Positions 49,401-58,999 are shown, counted from the stretch's first letter. The stretch: DNA of 64,000 nucleotides from Hydrogenoanaerobacterium saccharovorans (GCF_003814745.1 NZ_RKRD01000001.1:2087483-2151482), one strand, 5' to 3'. Translations and numbers: made by a program. The notes: generated from the sequence alone by a model not told the origin.

Positions 49401-50246
49401 ATGGATTGGTTTTATCAACTTGCAAAGGATGATTATTGGATGACGTTTAATATGCTTGGAACAAAATTTTTAAAGTGGTTGGATGATAAGTTCCCTACCA
49501 TCGTGGCTGCAATCATTATCTTTATTATCAGTTGGTTTTTAATAAAATTACTGATAAAAATACTTTCAAAAGGGCTTAAACGCAGCAAAATAGATGTTAC
49601 GCTTCATGCTTTCATCAAATCTTTGGTTAAAATCACACTCATTGTACTGTTGGCTATTTCTATTGCTACGATGTTAGGCTTGCCAAGCACAAGCCTTGTT
49701 ACTGCACTGGGTGCGGTGGGTTTGGCACTATCTCTCGCCGTAAAAGATGGCTTGGCAAATCTTGCGGGTGGTTTGATTCTGCTCGCATCAAAACCGTTTG
49801 TAGTGGGCGATTACATCGAAGCCGACGGCACAGGCGGTACAGTTGCTAAAATAGACCTCATCCATACCCTACTGCGAACAGTAGATAATAAGCAGATTTT
49901 TATTCCAAACGGCAAAATGAGCAATGCAGTTGTAGTAAATTATTCGGCAGCACCTTTGCGTAGGCTGGATTTGGAGTTTTCAATCAGCTACAGTGAGGAT
50001 TTTGAAAAAGCAAAAGCCATCATTGCAAAAATTATCGAGCAGCACCCATTAGCACTAAAAGAACCCGAACCGATGGTTCGCCTGTATAAGCACAACCCCA
50101 GTGCGTTGATTATTGTATCGCGGGTTTGGGTAGACGGCACAAAGTATTGGGACCTCTATTTTGATATGATGGAACTTGTAAAGCAAAAGCTTGATGAAGC
50201 AAAAATCTCTATTCCATACAATCAATTGGATGTACACATAAAATAA
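49401..50246 (+). CDS. Small-conductance mechanosensitive channel (MscS family)
   Basis: This 281-aa protein has three N-terminal membrane helices. The pore-lining TM3 is LGAVGLALSLAVKDGLANLAGG and is followed by the beta-domain start LLASKPFVVGDYIEA. The cytoplasmic vestibule part includes IFIPNGKMSNAVVVNYS. It releases solutes on hypo-osmotic shock. The first ATG is used. Confidence 0.93.
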   Translation: MDWFYQLAKDDYWMTFNMLGTKFLKWLDDKFPTIVAAIIIFIISWFLIKLLIKILSKGLKRSKIDVTLHAFIKSLVKITLIVLLAISIATMLGLPSTSLVTALGAVGLALSLAVKDGLANLAGGLILLASKPFVVGDYIEADGTGGTVAKIDLIHTLLRTVDNKQIFIPNGKMSNAVVVNYSAAPLRRLDLEFSISYSEDFEKAKAIIAKIIEQHPLALKEPEPMVRLYKHNPSALIIVSRVWVDGTKYWDLYFDMMELVKQKLDEAKISIPYNQLDVHIK

Positions 50247-50256
50247 ACACATATGT

Positions 50257-50283
50257 AAAAGGAGCGCGGTTGCGCTCCTTTTT
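50257..50283. terminator. Bidirectional terminator
   Basis: AAAAGGAGCGC pairs with GCGCTCCTTTT between mscS and the convergent coat-protein genes. Confidence 0.86.
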
Positions 50284-50301
50284 AATTGCCTGTGCTGCTC
50301 G

Positions 50302-50577
50302 TTAGCCGTTTGCTTGAGCCATATACTTTTGTTTTGCCTGTGTAACCTTATTCTGGTCTGCTGCCTCTACCTGATACCATCCACGTTTTTGTGCCTCCAT
50401 AAAAAGCTCGTGCTGAATTTGATGCTCTTCATTCAAGATATTCATAAAATCGGTTTTTAGGGCAGGGGTTGCACATTCGTTGGCAAACGTATTGTAGCCT
50501 TCTGTTATAAACTTTTGAGAGGACAGAGCATCATCCATCATCTCTTTGTCGCCGAATTGGTTTGTATTAATCTGCAT
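50302..50577 (-). CDS. CotF-like spore coat protein
   Basis: This 91-aa helical protein has ALSSQKFITEGYNTFANECATPALKTDFMNILNEEHQIQHELFMEAQKRGWYQ, the CotF/DUF-type four-helix core seen in ferritin-like spore coat proteins. A cousin gene lies 20 bp upstream. Both are probably made in the mother cell. Confidence 0.82.
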   Translation of the reverse strand: MQINTNQFGDKEMMDDALSSQKFITEGYNTFANECATPALKTDFMNILNEEHQIQHELFMEAQKRGWYQVEAADQNKVTQAKQKYMAQANG

Positions 50578-50596
50578 GATATGCTTCCTCCTCTTT

Positions 50597-50782
50597 TTAG
50601 CTTAAGTGCCCCATCAGCTTATTAAAATGATCTTGATGCTTTGATGCAATCTGTTCACATTTTGCTTTCAGCTGAGGGTCGGTAGATGCCTGCGAATACA
50701 TTTTATACTTTTTAATTAGGACTTGCTCAACATTAAGCTGATCTTCGATTGCGGATAATTCCTTTGATGTTAAATTGGCCAT
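50597..50782 (-). CDS. Small CotF-related spore coat protein
   Basis: This 61-aa helical protein (MANLTSKELSAIEDQLNVEQ then LIKKYKMYSQASTDPQLKAKCEQIASKHQDHF) matches the first two helices of the CotF-like fold. It is likely a half-size partner of the downstream gene, and has a GGAAGAT-type site. Confidence 0.75.
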   Translation of the reverse strand: MANLTSKELSAIEDQLNVEQVLIKKYKMYSQASTDPQLKAKCEQIASKHQDHFNKLMGHLS

Positions 50783-50950
50783 AGCTTGATCTTCCTTTCG
50801 TAAGGGCTTTCAGCCCATTAATCCGAAGTGTCTGTTTGTATTTTATCGTAATGCTCATATTGGAACATAACAATAAAACTCAACAGGCACAAAATTATTT
50901 TAACCTAACATTTCATTTGTATGTCTGCCAATTTTTAATTTTTAAAATAG

Positions 50951-50983
50951 AAAAGACCTGCTCTTAAAAAGCAAGTCTTTTTA
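50951..50983 (-). terminator. Terminator of the GntR/ABC operon
   Basis: On the minus strand AAAAAGACTTGCT pairs with AGCAGGTCTTTTC-side sequence, directly after the permease gene. Confidence 0.75.
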
Positions 50984-50992
50984 TAACCACTT

Positions 50993-51616
50993 TTATAATT
51001 CCTTTTTTTCAAATATCCTGCACGAAATTATATACGATATTACCACAAACAAAACTGCAAGCAGCAATAATGCATTACTGCCTCGCAATAACTGTTGCTC
51101 TGTTGGTGCAGAAAAGCCCATATGTTTAAAAATAAATGTGCCTATAATGGGCAAAAATATGGATGCCATCATGTAAAGCCTGCCTTTTTCGGGACCAATT
51201 TTATAACAAACAGGCATCATAATACTAATAAAAAACAAAGCAAAAGCCAGCATTAGTTTAAGTGACAACCAAGCTTCTCCGGTATTTGTATCGGGTTTAA
51301 TAATACCCGCTATCACAATCATAACTCCTGTAAGGATTGTACTGGCAGCTACAAGTGTTGCAGAAACAATATAGCGTGCCAAAACAACGTCTCTTCGTGT
51401 TAGAGGCATTGACAGCGCATAGCAATCCCACTTAGAAAACTCATCGTAACTAAACAGCGTTGGGGTTAAAGCGGCGCTTAAAACAATAATTACACCCAAC
51501 ATACTGGCAATACTATCTGTTGCAAAACCCAATACACCGTAAAATAATATTAAAAACAATAAAACTTTTTTGTAATTGCTTAAATTGTAAAAATCTTTTA
51601 AAATCAAACCTTTCAT
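50993..51616 (-). CDS. ABC-2 type transporter permease
   Basis: This 207-aa protein has six hydrophobic segments. It opens MKGLILKDFYNLSNYKKVLL, typical of small ABC-2 exporters, and contains FSYDEFSKWDCYALSMPLTRRDVVLARY. It overlaps its ATPase gene by 4 bp. With the regulator upstream it forms a YtrABC-like module of the type that responds to cell-envelope antibiotics. Confidence 0.87.
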   Translation of the reverse strand: MKGLILKDFYNLSNYKKVLLFLILFYGVLGFATDSIASMLGVIIVLSAALTPTLFSYDEFSKWDCYALSMPLTRRDVVLARYIVSATLVAASTILTGVMIVIAGIIKPDTNTGEAWLSLKLMLAFALFFISIMMPVCYKIGPEKGRLYMMASIFLPIIGTFIFKHMGFSAPTEQQLLRGSNALLLLAVLFVVISYIISCRIFEKKEL

Positions 51617-52476
51617 TTTGCGGCACCTCCAACGTAATACATCATAATATCATCCAGCTTTGCATTGTCGATTACCAAGTGCGGGTGCTTTGCAGCTACC
51701 ATTGCTCTGTTATTTACCAAGGCATCGCAGCCAAAGCGGTTATTACGGCTTCCGACAATATACTTTTTATCAATTCTTGCAAGTTCTGCATCGGTACCGC
51801 GAACAATGGCATAGCTTTCTAGAATGTCATCTTTCCCTGCACTCAATAAAATTTCGCCTTCATGGATAAAAGTAATGTAATCTGCAATTTTTTCAAGGTC
51901 ACTTGTAATATGCGATGAAAGAAGAATTCCATGCTCTTCATCTTGGATGAAATCGAGAAAAACATCTAATATTTCACTGCGCACTACCGGATCAAGCCCA
52001 CTGGTAGCCTCGTCGAGCAGCAGTAGTTTGGGGTGGTGCGATAACGCTGCGGCAATAGAAAGTTTCATCTTCATACCGCGCGAAAACTCTTTAATGGGTT
52101 TATTTTTTGGCAGTTTAAATTGATTTAAATAACGTTCGTACAGTGCATCATCCCAATTACTGTAAGTTGCTTTTAGTATCTTGCCCACTTGAACCGGCTT
52201 GAGCGCGTAGTAAAAGAAGTTTTCGTCAAATACCACGCCAATATCCTGTTTAATTTGTTTTTCATTATCGATTATATCTTTACCAAAAACAAAAATTTCA
52301 CCCGATGAGCGTTGAATCTCGTTTAAAATAAGCTTTAAAGTCGTTGTTTTGCCCGCTCCGTTTTCGCCGATAAAACCCATTATGCTGCCTTTCGGCAAAC
52401 AAAAGCTTACATTTTTGAGTTCAAAACCTTTGTATTGCTTGCTTAAATTACGTACTTCCAATATATTATCCATCAC
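51613..52476 (-). CDS. ABC transporter ATP-binding protein (YtrB-like)
   Basis: This 287-aa protein has Walker A GENGAGKTT, signature FSRGMKMKLSIAAAL and Walker B LLLLDEATSGLD. The C-terminal third is an extra domain. It shares one base with the stop of the GntR regulator, and overlaps the permease gene. Confidence 0.92.
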   Translation of the reverse strand: MMDNILEVRNLSKQYKGFELKNVSFCLPKGSIMGFIGENGAGKTTTLKLILNEIQRSSGEIFVFGKDIIDNEKQIKQDIGVVFDENFFYYALKPVQVGKILKATYSNWDDALYERYLNQFKLPKNKPIKEFSRGMKMKLSIAAALSHHPKLLLLDEATSGLDPVVRSEILDVFLDFIQDEEHGILLSSHITSDLEKIADYITFIHEGEILLSAGKDDILESYAIVRGTDAELARIDKKYIVGSRNNRFGCDALVNNRAMVAAKHPHLVIDNAKLDDIMMYYVGGAAK

Positions 52477-52850
52477 TAATCCTCCTTATAAATCAGGTTT
52501 AACATTTCTATGAGTTCATTAAGAGATATTCCACCCATTTTGGCTACATCTGCCGCTTTTTGCAATGCGTCTTCTACCATACGCAGGTGTTCTTCCCGTA
52601 TCAGTTCAAGGTTACGCCCTGCCACAAAACTGCCTTTTCCGGTTACCGATTCGATGAACCCGTCGCGCTCCAAATCGTCGTAGGCACGTTTTGTTGTAAT
52701 AACGCTGATACGCAATTCTTTTGCAAGCAGACGCATCGAAGGCAGCGCCTCTCCTTCTTGCAGCTCCCCTTTAATGATTTGATTTTTTATTTGTGAAGCA
52801 ATTTGTTCGTAAATTGGTCTGCCGCTAGAGTTGCTGATAATAATATTCAT
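52476..52850 (-). CDS. GntR-family regulator, YtrA subfamily
   Basis: This 124-aa protein has an N-terminal winged helix (GRPIYEQIASQIKNQIIKGELQEGEALPSMRLLAKELRIS, then TTKRAYDDLERDGFI) and only a short helical C-terminal part, the mark of the YtrA subfamily. Such regulators repress the ABC operon they head. A perfect 21-bp palindrome at 52871-52891 lies directly upstream. Confidence 0.92.
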   Translation of the reverse strand: MNIIISNSSGRPIYEQIASQIKNQIIKGELQEGEALPSMRLLAKELRISVITTKRAYDDLERDGFIESVTGKGSFVAGRNLELIREEHLRMVEDALQKAADVAKMGGISLNELIEMLNLIYKED

Positions 52851-52870
52851 GAGTTCACCTCTTGCGATAT

Positions 52871-52891
52871 TGTATATATACTATATATACA
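52871..52891. promoter_or_regulatory. Perfect palindromic operator for the YtrA-type regulator
   Basis: Two 10-bp arms TGTATATATA and TATATATACA surround one central base. The site lies about 20 bp upstream of the gntR ATG, at the expected promoter, and resembles the AT-rich palindromes bound by YtrA-subfamily repressors. Autorepression is likely. Confidence 0.7.
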
Positions 52892-52930
52892 CTTATAACA
52901 CTTAATATGCCTCTTGTCAATACATAAGTA

Positions 52931-52968
52931 AAAAAACTGCACCCTCTGCCAAAAGCAGAAAGCGCAGC
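52931..52968 (-). terminator. Terminator of the recD2-comF-mreB operon
   Basis: On the minus strand CTGC(G)C...TTCTGC-TTTT-GGCAGA...G(T)GCAG is followed by seven T. Confidence 0.7.
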
Positions 52969-53007
52969 CATATAGACATTTTATCTAATTTATCATCTTT
53001 TTTTAAT

Positions 53008-54027
53008 TTAGTGATGCGGATAAAGAATTGACTCAATGATTCCATCGCTCATATCATCTGTAAAATCAAACAGCTTGCCGGTGCCGATTGCAACACATTC
53101 TTCCGAGTACGGCGCTAAATATGCATCTATTTTAAGCACCTTATGCACCAACTCCGGCATTCCGTCCAGTTTTGCGCCGCCGCCCGTAAGCACTATGCCA
53201 TTTTCAAGCATATCGCCCACCAATTCCGGCGGGGTACGCTCAATAACCGAGCGGACAGCTTGTAATATCTGAATCACGGGTTCCATAAGTACCTCGCGGA
53301 TGTCACTGCGTTTGACCTTACGTTTTTGAGGTAAACCCGAGAGCAGATTTCTGCCCTTAAATTCCATCTCAGCATCAACCAAACGCGGGGCAACACTGCC
53401 CACACCAATTTTAATGCTTTCGGCAGTATGGCGCCCTATCAGCACATTGTAGTTATCTCTGATATATTTAATAATAACATCATCAAACTTATTGCCCGCT
53501 ATTTTAAGCGATGCCTTGGTGACAATACCGTTGAGCGACAGCACCGCCACATCGGTTGTGCCGCCCCCTATATCAAGAATAATGTTGCCTTTCGCCTTGT
53601 TCAGGTCTATTCCCGCACCAATTGCAGCAGCCACAGGCTCTTCTACCAAAAACACCTTGCGTGCGCCTGCAACCACTGCCGCTTCTACAACTGCACGGCT
53701 TTCTACATCGGTAATACCGGATGGAACACAGATTGCGACACGCGGTTTAATCACTATATTTTCACTTACTTTTTTAAGAAAATACTTTACCATTTTTTCG
53801 CACAGCTCATAGTCGGCAATAACGCCATCTTCCAACGGGCAGACAGCCTTAATTTTATCAGGTGTTTTGCCCAGCATTTTTGCCGCTTCGGTGCCTACTG
53901 CAAGCAGCTCACCGGTATAAGAATTTACCGCTACAACCGATGGCTCTTTTAAGCAAACACCCTGCTCTTTGGTGTAAATTATCACCGATGACGTGCCAAG
54001 ATCAATTCCGATATCAACGTTACTCAT
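53008..54027 (-). CDS. mreB: MreB/Mbl-family actin-like rod-shape protein
   Basis: This 339-aa protein polymerises below the membrane and guides side-wall synthesis. It has the phosphate-1 loop GIDLGTSSVIIY, connect/phosphate-2 region NIILDIGGGTTDVAV, and adenosine motif NGIVLTGGGAKLDGMPELV. Length is standard. It follows comF and is last in the operon. Confidence 0.92.
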   Translation of the reverse strand: MSNVDIGIDLGTSSVIIYTKEQGVCLKEPSVVAVNSYTGELLAVGTEAAKMLGKTPDKIKAVCPLEDGVIADYELCEKMVKYFLKKVSENIVIKPRVAICVPSGITDVESRAVVEAAVVAGARKVFLVEEPVAAAIGAGIDLNKAKGNIILDIGGGTTDVAVLSLNGIVTKASLKIAGNKFDDVIIKYIRDNYNVLIGRHTAESIKIGVGSVAPRLVDAEMEFKGRNLLSGLPQKRKVKRSDIREVLMEPVIQILQAVRSVIERTPPELVGDMLENGIVLTGGGAKLDGMPELVHKVLKIDAYLAPYSEECVAIGTGKLFDFTDDMSDGIIESILYPHH

Positions 54028-54113
54028 CTATGTATATCCTCCGATGCAGATTCCACTGCTACAATCTCATCTATCAGTATATCTGCTTTTTTTACTTGAT
54101 TCAACATAATTTT

Positions 54114-54794
54114 CTAAACTTTATCCAAAGGCTGCACATGCGGGGTAAAAAACACAGCTGCCCCATATACCTTGGCTGCGCCGGCTGCCTTAAGCACAGC
54201 AGCACATTCCTGTAATGTAGCACCTGTTGTGGTAATATCGTCAACCAAAAGCACTGTTTTGTCTGCAACCGTATGGGGCAACTGCACTTTATAAACATTT
54301 TTTACATTTTCGGCTCGTTCTGCTTTTGATAAATGATGCTGTACCTTGTTGCTTCTAATCTTTTTGATGGCACTTGGCTGATATGGCAAACTCATACTTT
54401 TTGCCAAACGAGAGGCTATGTACTCTGATTGATTGAAACCTCTTTTTCTTTTTGCATCGATATACATAGGAACTGGTATAATTATGCTGCAATTAAACTT
54501 TTGGTATAATTCATCGATTTGGTTTTCAAAAGTTTCTTGCAATAAAAGTTGATAGCACTGAAACTGACGGTGGAATTTAAACTCCCTCATCAACGCGGCA
54601 CCTGCCCCGCTGTAGTAAAACACTGCAGTCAAACCATCCAAAGGCGATTCGCATGGAATCACAGGAGAATGCAGCGTTTTAAGCGAGGGCAAGCAACTTT
54701 CACAAAGTGCCCCTTCGGCAATCACCTGCTTGCAGCAAGCACATCTTCGCGGGAAAAACAGGTTTAAAAATCGGTTCCATAAATTCTCTTTCAT
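54114..54794 (-). CDS. ComF-family phosphoribosyltransferase-like protein
   Basis: This 226-aa protein has an N-terminal zinc finger (RRCACCKQVIAEGALCESC) and a C-terminal phosphoribosyltransferase domain with VLLVDDITTTGATLQECAAVL. ComF proteins support DNA uptake in competent bacteria, but many non-competent species keep one. It overlaps recD2 by 4 bp. Confidence 0.9.
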   Translation of the reverse strand: MKENLWNRFLNLFFPRRCACCKQVIAEGALCESCLPSLKTLHSPVIPCESPLDGLTAVFYYSGAGAALMREFKFHRQFQCYQLLLQETFENQIDELYQKFNCSIIIPVPMYIDAKRKRGFNQSEYIASRLAKSMSLPYQPSAIKKIRSNKVQHHLSKAERAENVKNVYKVQLPHTVADKTVLLVDDITTTGATLQECAAVLKAAGAAKVYGAAVFFTPHVQPLDKV

Positions 54795-57028
54795 GATTCT
54801 TCTCCGATTAATTGCTCTTCGCTTAAAAACTGTGCCAAATTAGTGTAGCGCATCATTTTTTTATTATTATCAACCATATAAAACACACTGTTTTCATCGC
54901 CGATAAGAATAAGCAGGCGTTTGGCTCGTGTTACCGCGGTATAAAGCAGGTTGCGGTAATACAGGTTGCGGGTTGCATGCAGCAGCGGGATAATCACCGC
55001 TTCAAACTCACTGCCCTGCGATTTATGCACTGTGATGGCATAGCCAAGCTCCAATTCGTTTGCCATATCAAAACTGTATTCCGCCTGCTTATCGTCAAAG
55101 CGCAGCAGCATCATACGGCTTGATTTATCAATCTGCAATATCTCACCGATATCTCCGTTAAAAATGCCCAGCCCGTTCTCTCCATCCTCTTTATCCCAAA
55201 CAATATCATAGTTATTGCGAATTTGCATCACTTTATCGCCTTCGCGAAAAATATAACCACCGAATTTAAACTCATTTTTGCCTTTTTCAGGTGGGTTTAA
55301 ACTCTGCTGAAGGCAGCGGTTGAGTTCCATCGTACCCAGTTCGCTTTTTCGAGTAGGCGAAAGCACCTGAATATCCCACTTGGGAGAAAAGCCATACGCC
55401 TTGGGTAAACGGCGGCTGATTAGGTCAACCAGTGTTTGCGTAATCGCTTGATGACTGGTTCCCCGCATAAAAAAGAAGTCGTTATCGCGCACATTCAAAT
55501 CGGGGTACTCGCCGCGCACAATCTGATGCGCGTTGGTTACAATCAGGCTTTGCGCTGCCTGCCTGAAAATCTCCTGCAAATGTACCGTGTAAAGCATGTC
55601 CGAATCAATGATATCGCGCAGAACGTTGCCCGCACCCACCGAGGGCAGCTGGTCGGCATCGCCCACCATCACCAGCCTGCAAGATAGACGCATAGCGCGC
55701 AAGAGGCTCTCAAACAGCAGGGTATCCACCATCGACATCTCATCAATGATCAGTACACCGGCATCCAGTGGGTTGCGCTCGTTGCGTTTAAACGTAAGCG
55801 CATCGCCTGCTTTAAAGTCCACCTCCAATAAACGGTGGATGGTTTTGGCTTCGCGCCCTGTCATCTCTGCCATACGTTTGGCGGCTCTGCCAGTGGGGGC
55901 GGCGAGCAAAACCTTTTCTCCAATCTGTTCAAACAACTCGATGATGGCATTGATCGTGGTTGTTTTACCGGTACCAGGCCCGCCCGTAAGGATAAACACC
56001 CCATTGTTAAGTGCTGCTGTTATCGCCTTACGCTGCAAACTTTCGTATTTGATGGACAAATTCTGTTCCAGCAAATCAATTTGCTGAGAATAATCTATAT
56101 CGGGGCTTTCAAAAGCACTGCGTGCTATAATCAGACGTCCAGAGATGTATCGTTCAGCACAATAAAGTTCGGGTAAATAAATAAGTGTTCTGCTGCCTGT
56201 TTTTAGTGCCACAAGTTCTTCAGATGATATCTGTTCAAACAGGCATTGTTCCACCAACGCGCGGTCAACCCCCAGCAGCTCGGTAGAAATTCGAATCAAG
56301 TTTGACTCAGGTAAGCAGGTGTGGCCGTTGCCGAGGTTGTGCCGCAAAACAAACGCCAAAGCCGCGCAGATGCGATGCGGATGCTCCATAGGAAACTCCA
56401 TTTCCATTGCAATCGAATCGGCTTGTACAAAAGCAAGCCCTAAATCTCCGTTACAAAGCAGATAGGGGTTTTCGGTTAAAACTTCTACCGATGCACCACC
56501 CCATTTTTTCCACACACGTACACAAACAGATGGGTGCACATTGTATTTTGAAAGAAACATCATCACCATACGTACACCGTAGATACGCTTAAAATCTTCT
56601 GCGATCTCCTGTGCCTTTCTGGGTGAGATTCCTTTGACTTCAGTAAGTCGATCGGGTGACTTTTCAATAATATCAAGAGTGGTATCTCCAAAATGAGTAA
56701 CCAGACGGTTTGCCAGCACAGGCCCTATCCCCTTAATGGACTTGGATGATAAATATTTTAAAATGGCATTGGCGGTAGCGGGCAAAGTTTTTTGGCATAC
56801 CGATACGCGAAATTGCTGCCCGTAAGTGGGGTGCGCTATGTATTCCCCCAGTAACGAAAGTTGCTCTCCCTCAGAGATTTCTACCATCTCACCAACGACG
56901 GTGACCAACTCAGTTTCGTTTTTTACCGCCAGCCCCAGTACGGTGAAGCCCGTGTCATCGCTGTGAAAGCTTATATACTCTACTGTGCCTTCCAGTTTCT
57001 CCAGTTCCTGTTCTTTCACGTGCTTCAC
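54791..57028 (-). CDS. recD2: RecD2-type ATP-dependent DNA helicase
   Basis: This 745-aa SF1B helicase has helix-hairpin-helix motifs in the N-terminal region (SIKGIGPVLANRLVTHFG, LTEVKGISPRKAQEIAEDF). Walker A is LTGGPGTGKTTTINA, Walker B is LIIDEMSMVDT, followed by MVGDADQLPSVGAGNVLRDI and the late motif YAITVHKSQGSEFEAV. It unwinds 5'-to-3' and helps repair and replication stability without RecBC. Confidence 0.95.
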   Translation of the reverse strand: MKHVKEQELEKLEGTVEYISFHSDDTGFTVLGLAVKNETELVTVVGEMVEISEGEQLSLLGEYIAHPTYGQQFRVSVCQKTLPATANAILKYLSSKSIKGIGPVLANRLVTHFGDTTLDIIEKSPDRLTEVKGISPRKAQEIAEDFKRIYGVRMVMMFLSKYNVHPSVCVRVWKKWGGASVEVLTENPYLLCNGDLGLAFVQADSIAMEMEFPMEHPHRICAALAFVLRHNLGNGHTCLPESNLIRISTELLGVDRALVEQCLFEQISSEELVALKTGSRTLIYLPELYCAERYISGRLIIARSAFESPDIDYSQQIDLLEQNLSIKYESLQRKAITAALNNGVFILTGGPGTGKTTTINAIIELFEQIGEKVLLAAPTGRAAKRMAEMTGREAKTIHRLLEVDFKAGDALTFKRNERNPLDAGVLIIDEMSMVDTLLFESLLRAMRLSCRLVMVGDADQLPSVGAGNVLRDIIDSDMLYTVHLQEIFRQAAQSLIVTNAHQIVRGEYPDLNVRDNDFFFMRGTSHQAITQTLVDLISRRLPKAYGFSPKWDIQVLSPTRKSELGTMELNRCLQQSLNPPEKGKNEFKFGGYIFREGDKVMQIRNNYDIVWDKEDGENGLGIFNGDIGEILQIDKSSRMMLLRFDDKQAEYSFDMANELELGYAITVHKSQGSEFEAVIIPLLHATRNLYYRNLLYTAVTRAKRLLILIGDENSVFYMVDNNKKMMRYTNLAQFLSEEQLIGEES

Positions 57029-57094
57029 CTCCTTACTTTTTTTGTATTAATTTGTCTGATAAACGCCGATAGGCTCTTATAAGTATAATACAGG

Positions 57095-57442
57095 CTACTT
57101 ATTTTGTAAACCTTTCAGCACGCTCGGCAGGTCATCTCCGCTGCAAATACGTGCATACGAACACCCTTGGCAAAAGATCGTACAGACTGTAAGTGTTTCA
57201 ACGTCTGCACCGAAATCCGCTATCAAAAGAATGGGATTGGTTCCGAAAGTACCCTGCAAAAGGTCGGTATAGGCACTGCGGAGCTGTTGTTCTATATCCG
57301 GCTCGTTACCGAATACGGGCAGTACCGCAGCTACATGCGTTGGATAGCGCGGCTTCAAAATCCATCGCTGTAAGGCAACCAAAATATAACCAAGGCCCAC
57401 CGATGCCATAAGACCGATGGCAATGAGAATAGCCGTTTTCAT
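57095..57442 (-). CDS. Small membrane-anchored hypothetical protein
   Basis: This 115-aa protein has one N-terminal membrane helix (ILIAIGLMASVGLGYILVALQRW). The soluble part reads HVAAVLPVFGNEPDIEQQLRSAYTDL and NPILLIADFGADVETLTVCTIFC, with a few cysteines at the end. It lies between metK and recD2 in the same direction. Function unknown. Confidence 0.65.
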   Translation of the reverse strand: MKTAILIAIGLMASVGLGYILVALQRWILKPRYPTHVAAVLPVFGNEPDIEQQLRSAYTDLLQGTFGTNPILLIADFGADVETLTVCTIFCQGCSYARICSGDDLPSVLKGLQNK

Positions 57443-57506
57443 ATAATTTACCTCCGTTTTAATAAAGTAGAGTACCCTATTCTATGAAAAAACGGCAAAT
57501 CATGTG

Positions 57507-57536
57507 AAAAGCGGGTGAGGTAATCCTCACCCGCTG
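57507..57536 (-). terminator. Terminator of metK
   Basis: On the minus strand AGCGGGTGAGG pairs with CCTCACCCGCT and is followed by TTTTC. Confidence 0.85.
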
Positions 57537-57543
57537 CCTGTTG

Positions 57544-58737
57544 TTATTTGTGTTCGGAAATATATTTTTTCAGTGCATCTACACGGTCTGTTTTCTCCCA
57601 CTGAACATCAAGGTCTTCTCTGCCGACATGCCCATAAGCCGCCAACTGACGATAAATGGGTTTGCGCAGATCCAGCTCGCGGATAATTGCCGCAGGGCGC
57701 AAATCAAACACATGGGTTGCTGCCTGAGAAAGCAAGTCGTCGTTTACTGTGCCTGTGCCAAAGGTATCTACCATTACAGAAACAGGTGCAGCCACACCAA
57801 TTGCATAGGCAAGCTGAATTTCGCATTTTTTTGCAAACCCTGCTGCTACCATGTTTTTTGCAACATACCTTGCCGCGTAAGCTGCACTGCGGTCAACCTT
57901 GGTTGGGTCTTTGCCCGAAAATGCACCGCCGCCATGTCTTGCATAACCACCGTAGGTATCTACAATAATCTTTCTTCCGGTCAGTCCGCTGTCACCCTGC
58001 GGGCCGCCTATTACAAAACGGCCTGTGGGGTTGATAAAGATTTTGGTTTTGCTGTCGAGCAAATCAGCCGGAACAATTGGTTGAATTACGTGCTTGATGA
58101 TATCTTCGCGGATGGTTTCGAGCGCAACTTCAGGGCCGTGCTGGCTTGAAACAACCACCGTATCTACACGTACAGGCTTATCTTCTTCGTATTCAATGGT
58201 AACCTGTGTTTTTCCATCGGGACGAAGATAAGAAAGCGTGCCGTTTTTACGCACCTCGGTAAGACGTTTTGCCAGCTTATGCGCCAAAGAGATAGGCATA
58301 GGCATCAGCTCGGGGGTTTCATCGCAAGCATAGCCAAACATCATTCCCTGGTCGCCTGCTCCGGTTTCATCCTCTGCAGCACTGCTGCTGCCGCTTTTTG
58401 CCTCAAGCGCACGGTCAACACCCAGTGCAATATCACCGGATTGCTCATTGATTGTGGTAATTACGGCACAGGTATCGCAGTCAAAGCCATATTTAGCACG
58501 GTCATATCCAATGTCTGAAATAACTCCGCGCACAATTTTGGGGATATCAACATAACAGTTGGTGGTAATCTCGCCCATCAGCATCACCATTCCGGTAGTG
58601 ACAGTGGTTTCGCACGCAACACGTGCAGATGGATCCTGCTCTATGATGGAGTCAAGGACTGCATCGGAGATTTGGTCGCAGATTTTATCTGGATGACCCT
58701 CGGTCACCGATTCGGAAGTAAAAAGATGTCTTGCCAT
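57544..58737 (-). CDS. metK: S-adenosylmethionine synthetase
   Basis: This 397-aa enzyme makes S-adenosylmethionine from methionine and ATP. The signature FGYACDETPELMPMPI, SVTEGHPDKICDQISDAVLD at the start and GGAFSGKDPTKVDRSAAY are all present. It is preceded by a SAM-I riboswitch, so its expression falls when the product is abundant. Confidence 0.97.
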   Translation of the reverse strand: MARHLFTSESVTEGHPDKICDQISDAVLDSIIEQDPSARVACETTVTTGMVMLMGEITTNCYVDIPKIVRGVISDIGYDRAKYGFDCDTCAVITTINEQSGDIALGVDRALEAKSGSSSAAEDETGAGDQGMMFGYACDETPELMPMPISLAHKLAKRLTEVRKNGTLSYLRPDGKTQVTIEYEEDKPVRVDTVVVSSQHGPEVALETIREDIIKHVIQPIVPADLLDSKTKIFINPTGRFVIGGPQGDSGLTGRKIIVDTYGGYARHGGGAFSGKDPTKVDRSAAYAARYVAKNMVAAGFAKKCEIQLAYAIGVAAPVSVMVDTFGTGTVNDDLLSQAATHVFDLRPAAIIRELDLRKPIYRQLAAYGHVGREDLDVQWEKTDRVDALKKYISEHK

Positions 58738-58815
58738 AAAAAATCCTCCTATGATTGTTTACTTACTGTTTTACAGCACCTAAATTTAATTTTGCCGCAG
58801 ATGAAAGCCTGCAAA

Positions 58816-58950
58816 CAAAAAAATCTCGGTGCAATACCGAGATTCTATGTGATCCTCATCTCTCGGTTTCCCGCAGGATTTGGCACCTTGCTAAAATGCA
58901 GGTTGCCGGGCATCGCAGGGCCTGTCCCTCCGCCACTCTTGATAAGGGGT
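58816..58950 (-). ncRNA. SAM-I (S-box) riboswitch with terminator, controlling metK
   Basis: On the minus strand the conserved core is seen in order: CTTATCAAGAG, GGCGGAGGGA, GCCCGGCAACC, and the closing stem GATGAGGATC (aptamer about 58849-58950). The expression platform AATCTCGGT-ATTGC-ACCGAGATT followed by TTTTTTG is an intrinsic terminator (58816-58846). SAM binding should favour termination before metK. Confidence 0.95.
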
Positions 58951-58969
58951 TATTCAGTTTGTAGCTACT

Positions 58970-58999
58970 ATTATAGTATAAAATATAGCATTTTGTCAA
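58970..58999 (-). promoter_or_regulatory. Promoter of the SAM riboswitch/metK transcript
   Basis: Consensus TTGACA (58994-58999) and TATAAT (58970-58975) are separated by 18 bp on the minus strand. Confidence 0.72.
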
